Under the pieces are notes generated by a model. The model worked only from the letters and a program-made list of their open reading frames with translations, was not told the DNA's origin and did not search any database. This document shows, piece after piece, positions 47,421-55,990 of a DNA stretch of 64,000 nt. Every line of letters begins with the position of its first letter. Positions within the stretch are counted from its first letter, which is position 1. This stretch comes from Pseudomonas arsenicoxydans. GTDB taxonomy: Bacteria > Pseudomonadota > Gammaproteobacteria > Pseudomonadales > Pseudomonadaceae. Made by a program: the position numbers and the translations under genes. The stretch covers positions 2,923,001 to 2,987,000 of the forward strand of contig NZ_LT629705.1 of NCBI RefSeq assembly GCF_900103875.1. Reading direction: 5' to 3'.

Positions 47421-48482
47421 ATGCGTTTTATTTCCAGATATGTGTTTGCAGGCTGTTTATCACTGGTCAGCCTGGCGAGTCATGCCGATACCGTCAAAGG
47501 CCTTTATCAGGTGCGCGAGCCTGTCAGCAGTCAATCGACCGAGGAGCGTGACCAGGCGACCCAGCGCGCGCTGGACACTCTGGTACTGCGCCTGACAGGC
47601 GATCCGAAGGCGGTACAAAGCCCGGGGCTGGCCCCGCTGCGCAAGGACCCGCAGCAGATCATCAGTCAGTACGGTTTTGACGCCGGTCCGCCGCAAGTGC
47701 TGAAGGTCGATTTCGACCCGGCCACCACCGAGCAGGCGCTGCGCCGGGCCGGACTGTCGTTGTGGGGAGCGAATCGGCCGTCGATTCTGGGCTGGTGGCT
47801 GACCGACTCCGCGGAGGGTTCCAGCCTGGTGGGCGATGGCCAGGCCAGCGCTGCGCCGCTGCGTCGCGCTGCTCAACACCGTGGTCTGCCGCTGCGATTG
47901 CCGTTGGCGGACCTGAGCGAGCAATTGGTCGCCACTGCGCCAAATCTTGAAGGTACGGATGCGACGCCACTGCGCGCTGCATCGGACCGTTACAACGCTG
48001 ACGCCTTGCTCGCGGTGCATGCCCGTGAAGAGGGCGGCCAGTGGCAGGCCAAGTGGAATTTGTGGCTGGGTGACAAGAAAGAGGCGGGCAGCGTGCAGGG
48101 CGCGGATCAGGCCGCTGTAGCCGATGCGGTGATGCTGGCAGTCAGTGAGCGACTGGCGCCGCGGTTTGTCGTCAAGCCGGGTGCTTCGGGAGAACAATTG
48201 CTGGAAGTTCAGGGCATGAACCTGGAGCGATACGCCGCGCTCGGACGCTTGCTGGAGCCCTTTGGTGCGCATCTGCAAAGCGTTGACGGAGAGCGCATTC
48301 TTTATCGGGTCAGTGGCAGCGTTGAGCAGTTGCGTTCGCAGCTGTCTCTGGCGAAGTTGCAAGAGGTTCCGGCCGGTCAGGCACCCGCACCGGCGACGCC
48401 TGTGCAGCCGCTGGCCGATGGTTCGGCGCCTGCGGTCGCGCCAACCCCGGCACCGGTGCCGCAGTTGCGATTCCGTTGGTAA
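47421..48482 (+). CDS. DUF2066 exported protein
   Basis: A 353-residue protein with a signal peptide (about 1-22, SLASHADT). The body has the DUF2066 segments VKGLYQVREPV, RDQATQRALDTLVLRLTGD and a later RAGLSLWGANRPSILGWWLTD. The C-terminus is Pro/Ala-rich (about 315-345). Function unknown; probably periplasmic. AGGA lies before the ATG at 47421. It is followed by the AI-2E transporter gene after 38 bases, probably one transcript. Confidence 0.85.
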   Translation: MRFISRYVFAGCLSLVSLASHADTVKGLYQVREPVSSQSTEERDQATQRALDTLVLRLTGDPKAVQSPGLAPLRKDPQQIISQYGFDAGPPQVLKVDFDPATTEQALRRAGLSLWGANRPSILGWWLTDSAEGSSLVGDGQASAAPLRRAAQHRGLPLRLPLADLSEQLVATAPNLEGTDATPLRAASDRYNADALLAVHAREEGGQWQAKWNLWLGDKKEAGSVQGADQAAVADAVMLAVSERLAPRFVVKPGASGEQLLEVQGMNLERYAALGRLLEPFGAHLQSVDGERILYRVSGSVEQLRSQLSLAKLQEVPAGQAPAPATPVQPLADGSAPAVAPTPAPVPQLRFRW

Positions 48483-48520
48483 GGTTTTCTTTCTTTATAT
48501 AGATGCATATGGAGTGGTAC

Positions 48521-49594
48521 ATGGCCGATACGCGGCGTTGGTTCTGGTTGGGTGGAGTGGTTCTGCTCTGCGTGTTTGTCTGGTTGTTGCATCCGATCCT
48601 CACGCCATTTCTGGTTGCGTTGCTGCTGGCCTATCTGTTCGATCCGCTGGTTGATCGGCTGGAGAAGGCCGGTCTGTCACGCACCTGGGGCGTGGTGGCA
48701 GTGTTCGCTCTGTTCACCCTGATCTTCACGACGCTGCTGCTGGTGTTGGTGCCGATGCTCGCCAAGCAGTTGTTTCGCTTGTATGAATTGGCACCGCAAA
48801 TGCTCGACTGGTTACAGCACACGGCACTGCCGTGGGCTCAATCGAAATTCGGGCTGTCGGATAACTTCTGGAAGTTCGATAAGCTCAAGGCGGCGATCAG
48901 CGAACACATGGGCCAGACCACCGACATTGTCGGGGTGGTGCTGAGTCAGGCGACAGCTTCAGGCCTGGCGTTGATCGGCTGGCTGGCCAATCTGGTGTTG
49001 ATTCCGGTGGTGAGTTTCTACTTGCTGCGCGATTGGGACGTGATGGTGGGCAAGATCCGCGGCCTGCTGCCTCGCGATCGCGAAGAGCGCGTCGTCATTC
49101 TCGCGGGCGAGTGCCACGAGGTGCTTGGGGCGTTTGTTCGCGGGCAATTGCTGGTGATGCTGGCGTTGGGCGTGATTTACGCTACCGGGCTGATGCTGCT
49201 AGGGCTGGAGTTGGGGTTGTTGATCGGACTGATTGCAGGCCTGGCGGCGATCGTGCCGTACATGGGCTTTGTCATCGGGATCGGCGCGGCATTGATTGCC
49301 GGGCTGTTCCAGTTCGGTGGTGACCTCTACCCCATGCTGGGCATCGTCGCGGTATTCATGGTCGGTCAGGCGCTGGAAGGGATGGTGCTGACGCCGCTGT
49401 TGGTGGGTGACCGGATCGGTCTGCACCCGGTAGCGGTAATCTTCGCCATTCTGGCGGGTGGCGAGCTGTTCGGTTTTACCGGGGTGTTGCTGGCATTGCC
49501 GGTGGCTGCGGTGATCATGGTGCTGGTGCGCCATGTGCATGATTTGTATAAGGATTCCGATATGTACAGTGGGGTCGACGAACCTGAGCTATAA
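48521..49594 (+). CDS. AI-2E family transporter (PerM-like)
   Basis: A 357-residue integral membrane protein with about seven or eight helices. The N-terminal hairpin and the later PYMGFVIGIGAALIAGLFQFG region are typical of the AI-2E/PerM (TqsA-like) superfamily. Members export small molecules or act in Na+(K+)/H+ antiport; the name does not prove AI-2 transport. GGAG lies six bases before the ATG at 48521. Confidence 0.88.
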   Translation: MADTRRWFWLGGVVLLCVFVWLLHPILTPFLVALLLAYLFDPLVDRLEKAGLSRTWGVVAVFALFTLIFTTLLLVLVPMLAKQLFRLYELAPQMLDWLQHTALPWAQSKFGLSDNFWKFDKLKAAISEHMGQTTDIVGVVLSQATASGLALIGWLANLVLIPVVSFYLLRDWDVMVGKIRGLLPRDREERVVILAGECHEVLGAFVRGQLLVMLALGVIYATGLMLLGLELGLLIGLIAGLAAIVPYMGFVIGIGAALIAGLFQFGGDLYPMLGIVAVFMVGQALEGMVLTPLLVGDRIGLHPVAVIFAILAGGELFGFTGVLLALPVAAVIMVLVRHVHDLYKDSDMYSGVDEPEL

Positions 49595-49824
49595 GGTGCG
49601 TTGATGACCTGTCGCGGGCGGCCCGGTTTCATGCCGGGCTGACCTGCTTCCCTTGCGCCGCTGTCACATCCCCCGCCAAAGAAACTGTCATAAAACCCGG
49701 GTGCTAACGCAAACCTTTGATTTTGCTTATGGTCTGTCGCATTGTGCGACCCGCCTCACGGGTATAAACTTCGCAAACTTTACACAGAGGCCACTAACGG
49801 TTCCTTTGGAACTGTTCAGTCAGC

Positions 49825-50529
49825 ATGAAACCGATTCAGCTGCCCCTAGGTGTGCGTCTGCGTGACGACGCTACCTTTATCAATTACTACCCAGGCGCCA
49901 ATGCCGCTGCACTCGGCTATGTCGAGCGGCTATGCGAAGCCGATGCCGGCTGGACCGAAAGCCTGATTTATCTCTGGGGCAAGGACGGGGTAGGGCGTAC
50001 GCATTTGTTGCAGGCGGCTTGCCTGCGCTTCGAACAACTGGGGGAGCCGGCGGTGTATCTGCCGTTGGCCGAACTGCTGGATCGCGGCATCTCGATCCTC
50101 GACAACCTTGAACAATACGAACTGGTCTGCCTGGATGATCTGCAGGCGGTCGCCGGCCGTGCGGATTGGGAAGAGGCGCTGTTCCATCTGTTCAATCGTC
50201 TGCGCGACAGCGGTCGACGTCTGCTGATTGCGGCCTCGACCTCGCCTCGCGAATTGCCGGTCAAGCTGGCCGACCTGAAATCGCGCCTGACCCTGGCCCT
50301 TATCTTCCAGATGCGTCCGCTCTCGGACGAAGACAAATTGCGCGCCTTGCAACTGCGTGCATCCCGTCGCGGCCTGCACCTGACCGACGAAGTCGGGCAT
50401 TTTATTCTGACTCGCGGCACCCGCAGCATGAGTGCGCTTTTCGAGCTGCTTGAGCGCCTCGATCAGGCCTCTCTTCAAGCTCAGCGCAAGCTGACCATTC
50501 CGTTCCTGAAAGAAACTTTAGGCTGGTAA
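49825..50529 (+). CDS. hda: DnaA regulatory inactivator Hda
   Basis: A 234-residue DnaA-like AAA+ protein. N-terminal QLPLGV (residues 5-10) is the sliding-clamp-binding motif. The Walker A region reads GKDGVGRTH, with R58 in place of the usual Lys, as in E. coli Hda. CLDDLQAVAG is Walker B, and LSDEDKLRALQLRA leads into sensor 2. Bound to the DNA-loaded beta clamp, Hda stimulates ATP hydrolysis by DnaA and prevents over-initiation. Confidence 0.94.
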   Translation: MKPIQLPLGVRLRDDATFINYYPGANAAALGYVERLCEADAGWTESLIYLWGKDGVGRTHLLQAACLRFEQLGEPAVYLPLAELLDRGISILDNLEQYELVCLDDLQAVAGRADWEEALFHLFNRLRDSGRRLLIAASTSPRELPVKLADLKSRLTLALIFQMRPLSDEDKLRALQLRASRRGLHLTDEVGHFILTRGTRSMSALFELLERLDQASLQAQRKLTIPFLKETLGW

Positions 50530-50743
50530 AACCCAAGCCTGGCTGGGGCTTCGGCATATTTCAGGCGCCAGAAAATCCGCTTTCCTGTGGGTTTCAGGCT
50601 GCGCAGGCGTCTAAAAGGGGCTTAAGCGCTTAGATGTTTACGCGAAACCGGGAAGTCACATAAAGTTCGATTGAATTTGCAAATGAGGATGATAGCGGGC
50701 ATAGTCGCGGCTTCTTTATAACTAATCAGCCACGGTCGTGCCC

Positions 50744-51385
50744 ATGCTAAAGCGCTTCGCACCCCTCGTGCCTCTCGCACTCGTCACCCTGTTGTTCGGT
50801 TGCGCTGCCCACTCTCCAGTGTCCCAGCAAGAGCAACAACAACAGTTCAAGAATTCAATGACCGCCCAGTCTTCTTCCGTTCTTTTCCAGGAAGAGCTTT
50901 ACCAAGACGGCGTGGCCACCGATAAAGAACTGGCAAACTTCGCCGATGGCAAGTCATACCAGCTTCCGGTTCTGGCCGACAGCATCCTCGAACGTGGCAT
51001 GTCCCTGATCGGTACCCGTTACCGTTTCGGCGGCACCTCCGAGGCTGGCTTCGATTGCAGCGGTTTCATCGGCTATCTGTTTCGTGAAGAGGCCGGCATG
51101 AATCTGCCGCGTTCCACTCGCGAAATGATCAACGTAGATGCGCCGCTGGTAGCTCGCAGTGCGTTGAAGCCGGGTGACCTGCTGTTCTTCGCCACCAACG
51201 GTCGTCGCGGTCGCGTCAGTCATGCCGGGATTTATCTCGGCGATAACCAGTTCATCCACTCCAGCAGCCGCAAAAGCGGTGGTGTCCGGGTCGATAGCCT
51301 GGGCGACAGCTACTGGAGCAAGACCTTCATCGAAGCCAAGCGCGCCCTCGCGATGGCCCCGACCATGGTCACCGCGCGCAAGTAA
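50744..51385 (+). CDS. NlpC/P60 (C40) lipoprotein 1
   Basis: A 213-residue cell-wall hydrolase. The lipobox LLFGC gives a lipidated C20. A Gln/Ser-rich linker follows, then an NlpC/P60 domain from about residue 80 with C105 (FDCSGF), H160 (VSHAGIYLG) and H172. These enzymes cut peptidoglycan stem peptides or cross-links. The ATG at 50744 lacks a good ribosome-binding site; a GTG at 50738 is possible. In P. aeruginosa the paralogous adjacent pair PA1198/PA1199 is degraded by the CtpA protease, so proteolytic control is plausible. Confidence 0.88.
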   Translation: MLKRFAPLVPLALVTLLFGCAAHSPVSQQEQQQQFKNSMTAQSSSVLFQEELYQDGVATDKELANFADGKSYQLPVLADSILERGMSLIGTRYRFGGTSEAGFDCSGFIGYLFREEAGMNLPRSTREMINVDAPLVARSALKPGDLLFFATNGRRGRVSHAGIYLGDNQFIHSSSRKSGGVRVDSLGDSYWSKTFIEAKRALAMAPTMVTARK

Positions 51386-51395
51386 ATATTCAGTC

Positions 51396-51417
51396 TGTCG
51401 CCACCTCGGTGGCGACA
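51396..51417 (+). terminator. Hairpin after C40 lipoprotein 1
   Basis: tgtcgccacc / ggtggcgaca with a two-base centre, eleven bases after the stop, followed by AAAA and not a T-run. Partial terminator or 3'-end stabiliser. Confidence 0.5.
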
Positions 51418-51475
51418 AAACGCCTCTCTGCAAGGGAGTAGGCGGACAACTTGTAAGGCGAACTTAAAGTCTTAC

Positions 51476-51503
51476 TTGAAGTTTGGCCCATAGCCGCTAG
51501 AAT
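51476..51503 (+). promoter_or_regulatory. Predicted promoter of C40 lipoprotein 2
   Basis: -35 TTGAAG (51476-51481), 16-base spacer, and -10 TAGAAT (51498-51503). A hairpin with T-run at 51534 lies between it and the gene, so transcripts may be attenuated. Confidence 0.6.
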
Positions 51504-51533
51504 CCTCTTCTATTATTGATGGCAAACCGCCTG

Positions 51534-51569
51534 CGTCCTGCGCAGGCGGTTTTCTTTTCTGCCTTTTCG
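51534..51569 (+). terminator. Terminator-like hairpin upstream of C40 lipoprotein 2
   Basis: aaaccgcctgcg / cgcaggcggttt followed by TTCTTTTCT. It is downstream of the predicted -10 box and 40 bases before the next gene. Either it ends the upstream transcript or it attenuates the downstream one. Confidence 0.8.
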
Positions 51570-51607
51570 GCAGAAAAAAGCCGCCGCCAGATCAGGATGT
51601 TCTGTTT

Positions 51608-52144
51608 ATGACAATGTCGGCCCGCCTCGCACTCATGTTCTTCGCAGCGCTGCTCAGCGCCTGCGCCAGCCATACTCCGCCGCCTGCTCCGGTGGTCCGG
51701 GCGCCCATTGTCTTCGGCAATCCGCAACCCTTTTCGCCCGAGGCGGAAGACGTGCTGTTCCGCGCGCTCGGCCTGGTGGGTACGCCGTATCGCTGGGGCG
51801 GCAATACGCCGGATTCGGGTTTTGATTGCAGCGGCCTGATCGGCTACGTCTACCGTGATGTCACCGGCATTTCCCTGCCGCGCACCACTCGCGAGTTGAT
51901 CACCATGCAGGCGGCCAACGTTGGCAAGGAAGGCCTGCAAACCGGTGATTTGATTTTCTTCGCCACCAACGGCGGTTCCCAGGTCAGCCACGCCGGGATT
52001 TACGTCGGCGAAGGTCGTTTCGTCCATGCGCCGGCCACCGGCGGCACGGTGAAGCTCGACAGCTTGTCCAAGGCTTACTGGCAGAAGGCTTATCTGAGCG
52101 CCAAACGCGTTCTGCAGCCTGAGCACTTGGCGCGCAATCCATAA
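51608..52144 (+). CDS. NlpC/P60 (C40) lipoprotein 2
   Basis: A 178-residue hydrolase. Lipobox LLSAC (C19), a short Pro-rich linker, then NlpC/P60 with C74 (FDCSGLIGY), H128 (VSHAGIYVG) and H140. It resembles the upstream gene in the catalytic domain but has a shorter linker. It presumably cleaves peptidoglycan peptides at the membrane. Start could be 51608 or the second ATG six bases later. An O-methyltransferase gene follows after 22 bases. Confidence 0.88.
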   Translation: MTMSARLALMFFAALLSACASHTPPPAPVVRAPIVFGNPQPFSPEAEDVLFRALGLVGTPYRWGGNTPDSGFDCSGLIGYVYRDVTGISLPRTTRELITMQAANVGKEGLQTGDLIFFATNGGSQVSHAGIYVGEGRFVHAPATGGTVKLDSLSKAYWQKAYLSAKRVLQPEHLARNP

Positions 52145-52166
52145 CGTTCTGTCCGAGGAGGGTGTC

Positions 52167-52820
52167 ATGACCGCTCGCACACTCAATCTCGATGATTCCC
52201 TGTATCAATACCTGCTCGATGTCTCCCTGAGGGAAACGCCTCTGCTCAAACGCCTGCGTGATGAAACCCAGGCGATGCCGATGGCTCGCTGGCAGGTGGC
52301 GCCGGAGCAGGGGCAGTTCCTCGCTTTGCTGGTCAAGCTCATGGGTGCCAGGCGCGTGCTGGAAGTCGGTACGTTCACCGGTTACAGCGCCTTGTGCATG
52401 GCCGCTGCGTTGCCGCAGGACGGCTCGCTGATCTGCTGTGATGTGCCCGGCGACTACAACGCTATCGCGCTGCGCTACTGGCAGGAGGCGGGTTTGGACT
52501 CGCGAATCGATCTGCGTCTGGCGCCGGCGCTGGAAACGCTCGCCAGGCTGGATGAGCCGGGGCAGTTCGATTTGATCTTCATTGATGCTGACAAAGCCAA
52601 CTACCCGAATTATCTCGAGCATGCATTGCGTCTGTTGCGAGTCGGCGGATTGGCGGTGTTCGACAACACGCTATGGAGCGGGCGAGTGCTGGAGAGCAAT
52701 CCCGAGAGTGCGGACACACGAGCCATCCAGGCGCTCAATCGTGCCTTGAAGGATGACTTGCGGGTGGATCTGTCGTTGTTGCCGTTGGGTGATGGGCTCA
52801 CCCTATGTCGTAAACGCTAG
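52167..52820 (+). CDS. SAM-dependent O-methyltransferase (CCoAOMT-like)
   Basis: A 217-residue class I methyltransferase of O-methyltransferase family 3. VLEVGTFTGYSALCMA is motif I for SAM, FDLIFIDADKANYPNYLE holds the metal-binding Asp pair, and VFDNTLWSGRVLE the third metal ligand with Asn. The family methylates catechol-type hydroxyls with Mg2+. Substrate unknown. GAGG lies upstream of the ATG. Confidence 0.9.
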   Translation: MTARTLNLDDSLYQYLLDVSLRETPLLKRLRDETQAMPMARWQVAPEQGQFLALLVKLMGARRVLEVGTFTGYSALCMAAALPQDGSLICCDVPGDYNAIALRYWQEAGLDSRIDLRLAPALETLARLDEPGQFDLIFIDADKANYPNYLEHALRLLRVGGLAVFDNTLWSGRVLESNPESADTRAIQALNRALKDDLRVDLSLLPLGDGLTLCRKR

Positions 52821-52832
52821 GCGCGAAGCCCT

Positions 52833-52920
52833 GTGGGAGCGAGCCTGCTCGCGATGGCGGTGCGTCAGGCAACATCATTGCTGGCTTTGCTGACGCAATC
52901 GCGAGCAGGCTCACTCCCAC
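52833..52920. repeat. REPIN, GAGCCTGCTC core variant
   Basis: Arms 52833-52855 (gtgggagcgagcctgctcg...) and 52898-52920 are inverted copies with one mismatch (tcactcc), 42 bases apart, between convergent genes. The core differs from both other REP classes in this window. Confidence 0.9.
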
Positions 52921-52936
52921 AAGGTGTGTGTTGCAG

Positions 52937-54250
52937 TTACTTTGCGGTCGAAACCCGCCACACCTTGTTCCCCACATCATCGGCCACCAGCAAATCCCCT
53001 TGCTGATCGATCACCACGCCCACTGGCCGACCCATGGCTTTCTCATCGTTGTTAAGGAAACCGGTCAGCACGTCCACCGGTTGCCCGTTCGGTTTGCCTC
53101 CTGCGAACGGAACAAAAATCACTTTATAACCACTGTGCGGCTTGCGGTTCCATGAGCCGTGCTGGCCGATGAAGGCGCCTTCCTTGAATTGCGCAGGCAG
53201 TTTATTGCCTTCGGCGAAAGACAATCCCAGCGACGCGGTGTGCGGGCCAACCGCGTAATCCGGTGCGATCGCCTTGGCCACCAGGTCCGGGTTTTGCGGT
53301 TCGACGCGCACATCGACGTGCTGGCCGTAATAGCTGAAAGGCCAGCCGTAAAACGCGCCGTCCTTGACTGAGGTGATGTAGTCCGGCACCAGATCGCTGC
53401 CGATTTCGTCGCGTTCATTGACTGCCGTCCACAGGGCGCCGGTGTGTGGCTCCCAGGCCAGGCCATTGGGATTGCGAATCCCCGAAGCGAAGATCCGGTG
53501 ATTGCCGGTGGCCCGATCGACTTCCCAGATCGCCGCGCGACCTTCTTCCTTGTCCAGGCCATTTTCACCGACGTTGCTGTTGGAACCCACGGTGACATAC
53601 AGCTTGCTGCCATCCTTGCTGGCGATGACGTTTTTGGTCCAGTGGTGATTCAGCGTGCCACCCGGCAGATCGACCACTTTGATGGGCGGCGACTTGATTG
53701 CCGTGTCGCCATTTTCATAGTGAAAACGCAGCAAGCGGTCGGTGTCGGCGACATACAGGTCATTGCCGACCAGGGTCATGCCGAAGGGCGAGTTGAGGTT
53801 CTCCAGGAACACCGTGCGGGTTTCGGCGATGCCATCGTGGTCCTTGTCTCGCAGCAAGGTGATGCGATTAGCGCTGGGGACGCCAGCACCGGCGCGGCCC
53901 ATGACTTTCTTCATGACCCAGCCTTTAATGCCTTTGCTGTCATCGGGTTTGGGTGGCGCGTTGGTTTCAGCCACCAGCACATCGCCATTGGGCAGCACAT
54001 AGAGCCAGCGCGGGTGATCGAGTCCTTCGGCGAACGCGGCCACTTGAGTGCCCGCCGCGGCGGTGGGTTTTGCACCGGCCGGCCAGCCGATCGCCGGGGC
54101 GATATTCACCGTCGGAATCAGGGTTTTGTTCGGTTCGGGCAGCTTGGGTGACGGGCCGGTGCCGTCGGTGACTTGCAGGCTGGAGGTTTCACCACACGCG
54201 GCGAGCCCTCCGGCGAGCGCGATAACGAGAACGAGCTGGGGCTTGCGCAT
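52937..54250 (-). CDS. Sorbosone-dehydrogenase-like beta-propeller lipoprotein
   Basis: A 437-residue protein. The lipobox LAAC puts lipidation at C19. The body is a beta-propeller of the L-sorbosone / soluble glucose dehydrogenase (PQQ) family, with [58 protein letters not shown] and [12 protein letters not shown]. Oxidation of an aldose or aldehyde with PQQ in the periplasm is suggested by family. Actual substrate and cofactor are unproven. Confidence 0.86.
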   Translation of the reverse strand: MRKPQLVLVIALAGGLAACGETSSLQVTDGTGPSPKLPEPNKTLIPTVNIAPAIGWPAGAKPTAAAGTQVAAFAEGLDHPRWLYVLPNGDVLVAETNAPPKPDDSKGIKGWVMKKVMGRAGAGVPSANRITLLRDKDHDGIAETRTVFLENLNSPFGMTLVGNDLYVADTDRLLRFHYENGDTAIKSPPIKVVDLPGGTLNHHWTKNVIASKDGSKLYVTVGSNSNVGENGLDKEEGRAAIWEVDRATGNHRIFASGIRNPNGLAWEPHTGALWTAVNERDEIGSDLVPDYITSVKDGAFYGWPFSYYGQHVDVRVEPQNPDLVAKAIAPDYAVGPHTASLGLSFAEGNKLPAQFKEGAFIGQHGSWNRKPHSGYKVIFVPFAGGKPNGQPVDVLTGFLNNDEKAMGRPVGVVIDQQGDLLVADDVGNKVWRVSTAK

Positions 54251-54317
54251 ACTGATCTTCCCTATGAATGCAGTGACTTAATCATAGAGAAGATCAGTGG
54301 TGCGATGGTTCAACCCA

Positions 54318-54902
54318 TCAGCCGCGGGCTTCCTTGAGCAGCAGGGCGATTCCGGGATGATAGTTGCCGGCTTCGCTGCGCAACTTGCGGTAGGCGTACG
54401 GGAAGTACCAAGCCACGGCGCAGCAGTGTTCCTTTTGCAGGTCGTCGACCATGTCCTGAAGTTCTTCCGGTGTCGCGCTCTGCTGGGCTTTTTGTGGCGC
54501 CACGAACAGGCAGCCCAGTTTCAGGTCGCTGGCGTAGCTGATCCGTTTGGCATCGCAGGTAATGTCCTGCAATGCCTGCGTCAAATTCAGGCTATTGACC
54601 CGTGGCCAGCGTTGAGTGGCCTGGAGGTAGGCGCGCTCCTCGGGGGTTGCGACAAACAGATCGGCGCGACCATTGCGTTCGCCTTCCTCGGTTTGCTTGC
54701 GCGTCGGGGACTGTTGCAGCGTGACCATTTCCGCCATCCACGCCGCGGCAGCGAGCAGGCCAAGGTTGGCTTTTTCGTCGTACCAATAAGGTGTGTCGTT
54801 ATCACCGCGCACCGCGTTGTAGCGGTCGATACAGTCAAACCAGCGTTCCAGGACAGGGCGCAGGAATTCCAGCTTCGGATTGCTGATGATCATGCCTTGC
54901 AT
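54318..54902 (-). CDS. Uncharacterised 194-residue protein
   Basis: I do not recognise this protein. It has no signal peptide or membrane segment. It is mixed alpha/beta with a Trp/Tyr-rich start (ERWFDCIDRYNAVRGDND), a charged middle (TRKQTEEGERNGRADLFVATPEERAYLQ), and two cysteines in KEHCCAVAWYFPYAYRK. AAGG lies nine bases before the ATG at 54902; MIISNP at 54893 is another possible start. The neighbour on the same strand is the propeller lipoprotein. Confidence 0.72.
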   Translation of the reverse strand: MQGMIISNPKLEFLRPVLERWFDCIDRYNAVRGDNDTPYWYDEKANLGLLAAAAWMAEMVTLQQSPTRKQTEEGERNGRADLFVATPEERAYLQATQRWPRVNSLNLTQALQDITCDAKRISYASDLKLGCLFVAPQKAQQSATPEELQDMVDDLQKEHCCAVAWYFPYAYRKLRSEAGNYHPGIALLLKEARG

Positions 54903-55067
54903 GTGGCTTACCCTTGTTATTGTGATGTGGGATTGTGGCTCTTTGATATCACTGCGGCGCGCATGGCACAAGATTGGCGTCATATTTTTGATCGGCGGCC
55001 GTTATTCGCCGGGCGGCGCCCCGGCTTTAATTGACGCTCCACCCCCAACCCTCTAACCTTCGCGGCT

Positions 55068-55276
55068 TGTTTCAGGTGCTCTGTGGCCTTGGTCGACAGA
55101 GTGAAACAGGGAAGCCGGTGAGTGCTTTGGTTCGACTCATGAACAGCACGATCCCGGCGCTGCCCCCGCAACGGTAAATGAGTGAAAAGCTGCGCTTTGA
55201 GCCACTGTGTCGACTGACATGGGAAGGCGCGCAGTCAGGCGAACGCCGCTCATGAGCCCGGAGACCGGCCTGATTC
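55068..55276 (+). ncRNA. Cobalamin (AdoCbl) riboswitch
   Basis: The sequence has the ordered conserved blocks of the B12 riboswitch: caggtgctctgtggcc, gaaacagggaagccggtg, ggcgctgcccccgcaacgg (the highly conserved GCCCCCGCAACGG-type core), gagccactgtgtcg, gggaaggcgcg, and the B12-box end gagcccggagaccggcctg. P1 pairs gtttcagg with cctgattc. It lies 93 bases upstream of cobO and is expected to shut down the cob operon when adenosylcobalamin is plentiful. Confidence 0.93.
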
Positions 55277-55368
55277 ATCCAGCGGCATCACGGTGGGCGA
55301 TGCCAGGCTTCTTGCCGTCTATTCTTGTGCCTGCCCGCCGTTATCCAGCCTCAACGGAGAGCTCCCCC

Positions 55369-55980
55369 ATGACTGATTCCCCCGATCGTGACGAACGCCA
55401 TCTGGCGCGCATGCAGCGCAAAAAAGCCGTGATCGACGAACGCATCGCCAACTCCCCGAACGAGTGCGGCCTGCTGCTGGTACTGACCGGCAACGGCAAA
55501 GGCAAAAGCAGCTCGGCCTTCGGCATGCTCGCCCGCTCCATGGGCCATGGCATGCAATGCGGTGTGGTGCAGTTCATCAAGGGCCGCAACAGCACGGGTG
55601 AAGAACTGTTCTTCCGCCGCTTTCCTGAGCAGGTGCGTTTTCATGTGATGGGCGAGGGCTTCACCTGGGAAACCCAGGACCGCCAGCGCGACATCGCTGC
55701 CGCTGAAGCGGCTTGGGCGGTGTCCCGTGAATTGTTGCGCGATCCGTCCATCGGCCTGGTGGTGCTGGATGAACTGAACATCGCCCTCAAGCACGGTTAC
55801 CTCGACCTCGATCAGGTGCTCACTGACTTGCAGGCACGTCCGCCGATGCAGCACGTGGTGGTCACCGGTCGCGGCGCCAAGCCTGAAATGATTGAACTGG
55901 CCGACACCGTTACCGAAATGGGCGTGATCAAGCATGCGTTCCAGGCCGGGATCAAAGCGCAAAAAGGCGTCGAGCTGTGA
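55369..55980 (+). CDS. cobO: Corrinoid adenosyltransferase (CobO/BtuR type)
   Basis: A 203-residue enzyme that transfers adenosyl from ATP to cob(I)yrinic acid diamide or other corrinoids. GNGKGKSSSAFG (41-52) is the P-loop-like ATP site, and DELNIALKHGYLD (about 142-154) and VVTGRGA are family motifs. I use the ATG at 55369 with GGAG upstream; the in-frame extension to 55207 reads through the riboswitch. First gene of the cob operon. Confidence 0.95.
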   Translation: MTDSPDRDERHLARMQRKKAVIDERIANSPNECGLLLVLTGNGKGKSSSAFGMLARSMGHGMQCGVVQFIKGRNSTGEELFFRRFPEQVRFHVMGEGFTWETQDRQRDIAAAEAAWAVSRELLRDPSIGLVVLDELNIALKHGYLDLDQVLTDLQARPPMQHVVVTGRGAKPEMIELADTVTEMGVIKHAFQAGIKAQKGVEL

Positions 55981-55990
55981 ATACAACTTT

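Noticed and set aside
49736..49750. Small palindrome gtcgca TTG tgcgac upstream of hda as an operator
   Set aside because: Too short and single-copy to support a regulatory call.
55207..55368. Upstream in-frame extension of cobO by 54 codons
   Set aside because: It would translate the cobalamin riboswitch; the ATG at 55369 has a proper ribosome-binding site and fits family length.
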